DNA of 64,000 bases from Hysterium pulicare CBS 123377 (Eukaryota > Ascomycota > Dothideomycetes > Hysteriales > Hysteriaceae). The notes beneath the pieces were generated by a model, which was not told where the DNA came from, searched no databases, and worked only from the letters and a program-made list of their open reading frames with translations. Made by a program: the position numbers and the translations under genes. Below are positions 57,381-64,000 of this stretch, piece after piece (positions within the stretch are counted from its first letter, which is position 1; each line of letters opens with the position of its first letter). Location: NCBI GenBank assembly GCA_000467715.1, contig AJFK01000890.1:62001-126000 (forward strand), in the 5' to 3' direction.

Positions 57381-58339
57381 GTGATGCGTTGGCTGCCGCG
57401 GTGGGCGACACGGGACTGCTACTGCATATTCAGCATACAAATTGTGATCTAGGTGCAAAGTACGATTTCTCGATGGCCATCCTGTTCGCCGCGTATACGG
57501 AATAAACTTTTGCCACGCCCGAGTGGAGGCGGGGGTGAAGTTGTAACGATAACAAGTGACTTGTCCAGATTTATTTGACCCAGGCTTATTTCAACTGCTT
57601 CCCCTTACTCTCATGCTCGCCTCCACCATCACCTGTCGACCACCGGCGGGCGAAATATTGAGCAGACAACCATGCCAATGATCCTTCAGCTTCCGGACGA
57701 ATTACTCTTGAAGATCGCATTGTGCCTCCATCTGAATGGATACAGGAAGCATGGTAGCATCAACTCGAGGAGCGCAAAGAATCCGTGCGGTATTCCAATC
57801 CAAGCTTGTTAGAATGGTAGTCTACTTGATTGAGAGATTGATTGGGGGCGCTGATTGGTAGGCGTAAGCTGGTCGATGCTTTCTCTTAATGGTCCGAAGG
57901 TTATGTCGTAAAGTCAGTATCCCGAATGCAGACAGAAGTCACTTTGAAGATGGTAACCTTGGAAGTATCTAACGGACGTCGTGAGGTTTAGCATTCATCA
58001 CAGCAGGTAATCTGAACACTCACCGTCACCCTTCGTAGAATGGTATCCTGCCGCACGGAGCCACCGCGGGAATAGCCCATCGTCGCCTTCAAAAGCCTCC
58101 TCTTCCTTCTCGCCAATCACGGCCCGCAATTTCGTTGAACGCCCCCAAATCCTAGCTGTGAGAACGCTCGTGCATGTCCGCTATCACTCGGCATAACTCT
58201 AAAGAGACGTGACATCCTCACCCAGAGTAGAGATGGCCGGAGAAGCGTAATGAAGTTTTTACTTTTGTACTACCTACTGGATTCAAAATACCATCTCAGA
58301 CAATCTCGCATCAGCACTTTTCCGAACGCCGAAAGCAGA
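57381..58339. other. intergenic with a small F-box-like remnant
   Basis: An ATG at 57672 opens 'MPMILQLPDELLLKIALCL', which looks like the first helix of a fungal F-box. After a frame change it may continue as 'RIRAVFQSKLV' near 57780, then nothing. About 150 bases of a lost F-box gene at most. The rest holds no supported gene. Confidence 0.3.
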
Positions 58340-60561
58340 TCAACTCTTCGAAGTATGCGTCGGAGCATTGACGGCGGTGGTGTCGGGGCGATCTATATCC
58401 ACATCCTCCGCTCTGATGGCCGGAATCCCAAGTCTGACACCCCCAGGCACAGCCGTCGCACTCAATTCCCATGCCTCCAATCGCGCATCTCCTCTCAATT
58501 CGCCCCGTTCATTCCTCCTGCCTTCCTCATCAAACGTATCATCCAGCTCAGTCTGTCCATGCTGTTCTTCAAGCTCCGGTTTTTCAAAATCGCCGGAATA
58601 CAATTCATGTATGGGTGCCTCGGGCAGTTCCTGCGCTTCTTTCTTGGCGTCAAGTTCCCAGGCTAACCCTGACCCTTCTACTTCTTCGGGTTGCTTCATG
58701 TCTCCTGGTGCTTCGAGCTTCTCGCCTTCTGTGGTTGCTTCGAAGCGGGGTGAGGGTGGTGGTTTCTTGGCAGCTTGTTGTTTCCGACGGCGGAGGTAGA
58801 ACAGTACACCGAGAATAATGGCGACGGCGGCTATGGTGCCAACCACAGCTCCAGCTATCACTCCCGGCTTGTGCTGTGTTCCACTAGAAGATGGTCCTCT
58901 CGATGCGCTTGTAGGCGTCGGCGTAGCGGTGACTCTCGTAGCACTCATGACGGCCGCAAGTTTTGTATTGTTCCACCCTCCCACTGGTGCCTTCACGGTA
59001 GCTGCGCCTATCGGTGTACCCCCGATTGTTTTGACAATAGCCTGAGTGACGTTATAGGCTGGCATGTCAACAGTAAAGATACTGTTTATCCATAGGTTGG
59101 CGGAAAGGTCATAGAGAGCCACACCTCGCGTTTCCCAGTCGCAATGATCGAGGGTTTTGTTCAAGTTGCCGCCAAGAGTCAGTAATTGCCTCTTCCCTGC
59201 GCCAACGATGTGGCATGTGTGACCCCAGCGAGGGCTGGCTGAGGGGCCGTAGAGTAAGGTCCATGTGAATGAGGGAAGGGAGAGAGCGTATATGTCATCG
59301 TATAGAGTAATGTTTGATACTGTGGGATTACGACCTCCGTAAAGGTAACTAAAGGTAGTGTTAGATTTGAGGAATAAACGCATGGGTTAGAATCTGGAAA
59401 TATACATATTGTGAGATGAATTATCTGGTGCGGATGCAACAACGACGCATGAATCAATGCGGGCAGGGGGTATGTCGCCAGAAGTTGATTGCGCATACCA
59501 AATACCGTCGCTATTGGGGTCGTCAACGTATGCGCCGATATCGAAAATGTCAACTTGGTCGAACGTAGCCTGCGTACGTCAGCATAAGGAGAGAGGAGAG
59601 CTTGAATGCACATAACACACCAGAGTTTGGTTAGAGAAGTTTCCTGCTATATTCGGGCTGCGATACGCACCGCCCAAAGATACCAGCAATCCGTAGCTAC
59701 CTATGTATGGTACATATTGCATGCTTCCGCCAACTCGAGGGTAGGTGTCATTTGGAAGACCAGGCGTAGTGATGTTGGTCAAGGTTTTATTGTTCAAATC
59801 GATAACTATCATTCCAGGTAGGTTTTGCGTGTAGTTTGCAGGAAGATCTATGATGTAGCTCGTTCCGTTGTCTATCTGCCCATTCAGATAAAATGCAAGA
59901 CCCTGATCGTATGCCTCGGCGGATAGCCCATAATTGGGCGTGTTCGTAAGAGTGCCACCGGAGAAAGCGGACCACAATTGAGTAGTAGGGTCATAAGACC
60001 ACAGAGGAGTTGCAGAACTTTGGATCTGAGCGAAACCTGGAAATGACTGGTTGCCCTGATACGATGTCCCTCCAAACTGATAGACACGAGAATCGGAAGT
60101 AGGGCCTTGAAAGAATGCTCCGCGTACAAGACCTGTCGGCGGCGTATCTCCGGTAACATTGTTGACCGTCTTTGGAGTTCCAATCTCGGATATGTTCGTC
60201 CAAAAATTCCAGGTATAATTCATCTGTATGGTAATGGTGTCCAGGTCTATTGCAAATTAGCCACGGTGAGATGGCCAGAGAACAGATACTCACTTATGCC
60301 GAGAGAGTTATTGACAACAGGACCATTAGTGTAATTCTCGCCATTGAGACGAAAAGTTTCGATGCCGCCGTCGATGTAGAGCATGTTGTTCTTGTACGCG
60401 GCTAACCCTAGCGTGAGAAGGGAACATGGCACGGAAACTAGGGTGTGGGGCGACTCACATGAGTGCTGCCATCTCGAGCAGAAGTTCAGAATGGGATCAA
60501 GTTGAGCATTGGAGGAACTGTGAAACGAATGCAAGACAAGCAGAAAGTATTTCAATCGCAT
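58340..60561 (-). CDS. kelch-repeat single-pass membrane protein
   Basis: Five exons: 60561-60459, 60407-60294, 60246-59621, 59569-59406 and 59348-58340; introns 47-57 bases; 671 residues. N-terminal signal peptide, then an extracellular kelch/galactose-oxidase-like beta propeller with repeated blades ('MLYIDGGIETFR', 'SRVYQFGGTSYQGNQSFPG', 'GLLVSLGGAYR', 'IYLYGGRNPT', 'RQLLTLGGNLN') and many N-glycosylation sequons. A Ser/Thr-rich stalk leads to one membrane helix near residues 502-525 ('GVIAGAVVGTIAAVAIILGV') with a basic stop 'RRRKQQAAKK' and an acidic cytosolic tail of about 140 residues. No catalytic copper residues are evident. Likely a cell-surface or wall-sensing protein. Confidence 0.87.
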
Positions 60562-63405
60562 CTTTTCATTGATTATCTCGAGCACCTATGATGAGCACTA
60601 TCCGTTGTGTCGCAACGGCGTCAATTCTTTAATCGTCTCCACGAGAGCTTCTCCTAGATAACCACAGTGGACCGAATGAGGGGGAGCTGGAGGGTAAAAG
60701 CGAGGAAGACTGACGGTGGGTATCCGATGCAAAGGAAAAGCAAGAGTTTAGTAATGGAGTAGTCATGCTACTAAGTGTATTTGAGCATTGATGCAGGAGA
60801 GGCGAGAAGGTTTGAACAAGCAAAGAGTCGCTCGCAGAGCTGGGCAAACGCCGTAGACTAGCGTGAGATGTGAAGGTAGTGGGGTGGTTAGAGATACCTC
60901 TTGAAGAAAGTTGCCGGAAGCAGGAAGAAGTGCTTGCATTAGCTCTGAGAGACTGGGTGCCTGCAAAGCGGACATACATGACGCCCTGTGATTGGCCATG
61001 ATAAGACGAAGTCATCAACAAGTCAGCTTACTCATAGCTACGTCGCATTTGGCGGCGTAGTGTCCGTTCTGGCTGGCTGAGCTAACTAGATGGATGCTGG
61101 AATCTGTCAATCAATGCATAGAGTTGCTTAGAGAGGCATATGAACCACGTAGGCGTGGGAGGGTTGGGGCGACATGGAGACCCCATTGTTAGCTCAACAC
61201 GAGCGATGGTAGTTGTAAAGCCATGCCCAAGTGACGGATATGAATGTAGAGATGGAGACGGAATACTGGATGGTGGTGGGGAAGGCGATGGTGTTGCAAA
61301 GCGGCGGGTGCACGTGCTCCCGAAATACCGAGAGCTTGGGCCTGGGAGGGCACCGCTATTCCACCAACCTCCTCTACCCTTCGGGCAGCCTCCGATTCCT
61401 GGGCGTATACACGCTTCATTGATCTTAATATATCTTCTCGATCCAGAGTATATTTAGATGCGGATGGGTTAAGTATCAACCTCACGCTAACAGACTCCCT
61501 ATCAGAATTGCACAACCTGTGAACTTCCATCCGACGAGGGATCTGCGAGCAATCGCCAACTGTATTGCTTCGGAAACTCATCGTAGGTTCATATACATTA
61601 TAGCTGACTCTTCTTCGCCCTTCCGGCCGGAATGTCCCTCTGATGCCGAATCGGAAGACGGCCATGCATCGTCACATGCCCTGCAACACCGTAGCGTGGG
61701 CCGACACTGGTCCCGCTAACCACACCGACTTAGTGCATCTACCACAACTATTGACAATCCATCGACCAGGGTGAGATGCATCGTGCCCATCGATTAGAAC
61801 CTATGCAGCAGCCACAAGTCTGGAATCAGGTGAGGGAACCGAGCAACCGTCCAAGCCTGGGAGTGTTACCGCACTCTAAGACGCCAGGTAAGGCCCCCTG
61901 TAACCTTCTCCGTTCGCGGGGTTGAGCTCATGTTCATAAAGGATAAGGTCTGGCTTAACTCAAATCCGTACTTTACCGGGCTGGAAGACTGCTATATCAG
62001 AGGTTGTATCTCAAGTCGCCCACGTCGCACTCGATGGATGCCTCTGCCTGAATAGTGTGCTAAACGAGGACCAACTCGACGATGCACACCATCTGAAAAG
62101 CAGTACTCAAAGTCCACCTGTCTCTAGTTGCTCCTTTGCACATCCCATGGTAACCAGAATGGACGTCGTGGGCAAGACCACCTACTACTCTTTTCTAAAG
62201 TGCCAAACATTCGGGACCGCGCCCTCCCTATTAATTTTCAATTCTGCTCGAACTGCACCACCACGTAGGTGATAACACTGCGCATCGGCGTTTTTGGCCA
62301 ACGAATTATCTATATCCACATGCGGGCACTGGAAGTGGCATCTGGAAGTGCGACTAGCTGACTGAGCACTTGTTCGAGCACTGAGAGCCAGGCGTTCAAT
62401 CGAGAAGCGAGAAACTAATCCCGGTTAATTGGGAAGACGGTACGGCAAGCCGGACTCTTCCATCGCGAAGAGGGTGGGATAATTGTTCAGCCCCGTGGGA
62501 ACACTGGCTAATATATGCTGCTGGACTGGCCTGAGTGCAGAAAGCACGAGCGAAAGTCTTCGTAATTGTGCAGGAGACGCACCTCGAGCAGCCAATGATA
62601 AGGCTATGGCTTAAAGGAAAGAACAAAAGAAAGAATGGCGTCTTCTTCTTGGTCGGCCTGGCGGGGAAGGGCGAAGGTGCCAGCCACAAGATTCGGGACC
62701 AACGATATTAGCAACCCGAGTGCGAATATCAAAGCCATGTTAGTCTGGGGTGCATATCTCTATCAGCTTGTACTCTCCCTTGGCTAAACATTCAATCTAG
62801 CGTGGGTGGAAGAGAAGTTGCTCGCGTCCACTACGCTTGACCGTCCTTCCAGATCTTTAGCCCTGGGTTCGGCATCATAGAGGTTATATCTGGATTCAAA
62901 TTCTCTCGTTTGCGACAATTCATTCTCAGCGCCAAGCACCGTTGGCACGCGTACCTCCTCCTGTTGCGATCGTAACTCTGCAAGAGCCTTTGACTGAGAA
63001 ATGAACCTCATTTTTCATCTCACTCGTCGCCTTCAGGATCACGCAATTACCTCGACTTTTACCCCGTTAAGTTCTGCCTAAGTACTTAGGTAGGTATGGA
63101 GTGGCCTGGGGTTTGAAGTATCCTGATGTTGGCCGTTCCGGATTTCGCCTTCACTTGAACCAAGTTTGTAGCCGCGTCATTTTCAACAGTTCTGGCCTCA
63201 TTTTATTTCTCGTTTACTACCTAAGTATCCTTCCTTGTTGTTTATTAGCATGCTAATCGGTGCTTTTGGTGGACCCTCGGTCAAGAAATCTTGGTTATGG
63301 AAATTGACGTCATCCATTATCACTTTGGCACTTCTCACTTTCTGCATCATGATCACTTGCTACGAGGAACATCGCACCGTCGTGATAGAAGCATAATATC
63401 TCACC
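60562..63405. other. intergenic, 2.8 kb, no supported gene
   Basis: Overlapping short ORFs on both strands without domains. The best is a 75-codon minus-strand frame from an ATG at 63011 to 62784 ('MRFISQSKALAELRSQ'), helical and charged, which could be a small gene or one exon but has no support. No repeat family or tRNA recognised. Confidence 0.4.
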
Positions 63406-64000
63406 ATGAAGAGTTTTATACATAAGCACCTCCACAAATCGGAAGGTGAATCAACGACTCCGTCTGACTCGGACTCCACTACCGCTCCGCCGGCTCCAGC
63501 TGCACATCAAGCTGCGACGCAGCAGATCTTAGCCGCTCCTGCAGGAACGCTCAACATTGCTCTACAAAACCAAACATCCTCAAATACTGTCTTTGCTTAT
63601 ATTACCGGGCTAGCTCTCCACAACAACAACGCTCCCGTCTTGCTCCGATCCGACGGAAAGACCTTATACTACCCGACATCACCCTCTAGCCCAGTGTCTC
63701 CCTTAGCCGCAGACTGCGCCATACGACTCGGCGCACGTGGATCTACCACTACCGTTCACATTCCCAAGATTGCTGGCGGGAGAATCTGGTTTTCCGTTGA
63801 TCAGCCGCTGAAATTCTTCGTTAATCCCGGTCCTGCGATTGTCGAGCCTTCCGTGACAAATCCCAGCGACGCGAACATCAACACCCACTGGACTTTCTGC
63901 GAGTTCACCTACAATGATGCCCAACTCTTCGCAAATATCTCCTACGTCGACTTCGTCAGCATCCCCATTGCCCTCACCTTAACCAGCACCTCTGGTGGCA
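63406..64000 (+). CDS. GH64-type beta-1,3-glucanase, N-terminal part (partial)
   Basis: Starts at the ATG 63406 and runs off the right edge without a stop (198 codons seen). After a Ser/Pro/Ala-rich N-terminus (about 45 residues) comes 'GTLNIALQNQTSSNTVFAYI', 'IHIPKIAGGRIWFSV'-type sequence (here 'TVHIPKIAGGRIWFSVDQ'), 'LKFFVNPGPAIVEPSV', 'THWTFCEFTYN', the thaumatin-like fold of GH64 laminaripentaose-producing glucanases. The catalytic Glu/Asp are probably 'CEFTYND' (Glu) and beyond. The N-terminus has no signal peptide ('MKSFIHKHLHKSEGE'), as in many fungal GH64 proteins, so secretion route is unclear. Confidence 0.82.
   Translation, partial: MKSFIHKHLHKSEGESTTPSDSDSTTAPPAPAAHQAATQQILAAPAGTLNIALQNQTSSNTVFAYITGLALHNNNAPVLLRSDGKTLYYPTSPSSPVSPLAADCAIRLGARGSTTTVHIPKIAGGRIWFSVDQPLKFFVNPGPAIVEPSVTNPSDANINTHWTFCEFTYNDAQLFANISYVDFVSIPIALTLTSTSGG

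Overview
The window looks like a filamentous ascomycete (Pezizomycotina) chromosome segment. Nearly every gene has short introns of about 45-75 bases with GT...AG ends, many with a CTAAC/CTAAT branch-like site. The families (AA16 LPMO, GH64 glucanase, DUF1996, DUF4360, DUF7025-AAA, DUF7708/STAND-like, fused mitochondrial transhydrogenase) are typical of filamentous fungi. A leotiomycete would fit, but that is inference. Exon coordinates were worked out by hand from splice signals, reading phase and family similarity.

Layout. 1-9 kb: end of a DUF1996 gene, a short truncated ORF, an MFS transporter, then an FAD monooxygenase and a cytochrome P450 divergent from a shared 0.7-kb promoter (possible small oxidative cluster). 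9.5-16 kb: secreted serine carboxypeptidase, a small tail-anchored protein, an AA16 LPMO. 16-23 kb: an ABM-domain protein, a PhnZ/TmpB-like HD-domain oxygenase with a PhyH/PhnY/TmpA-like Fe(II)/2OG dioxygenase directly upstream on the same strand, then a second P450. The HD/PhyH pair matches the bacterial two-step oxidative phosphonate C-P cleavage pathway and is the most interesting item. 23-29 kb: a DUF7708/STAND-like gene with a degenerate P-loop, head to head with a DUF7025-AAA+ ATPase. 28.8-37.5 kb: accessory-looking stretch with a decayed SAF/homoserine-dehydrogenase-like gene, a DHA2-like MFS, a secreted arylsulfotransferase-like protein, a nearly intact alcohol dehydrogenase carrying two in-frame TGA codons, and a broken membrane-protein gene.

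37.6-64 kb: lysyl-tRNA synthetase, a possible twin C2HC zinc-finger ORF, a DUF4360 secreted protein, a second DUF7025-AAA ATPase with a poly-proline tract, mitochondrial NAD(P) transhydrogenase (with a 4-base microexon), a decayed ACS-type MFS gene, a vacuolar-type zinc CDF transporter, a kelch-repeat membrane protein, and the start of a GH64 beta-1,3-glucanase. Housekeeping genes (LysRS, transhydrogenase, CDF) alternate with accessory or decayed genes. No rRNA, CRISPR array or LTR element was recognised, and no tRNA was seen by eye.
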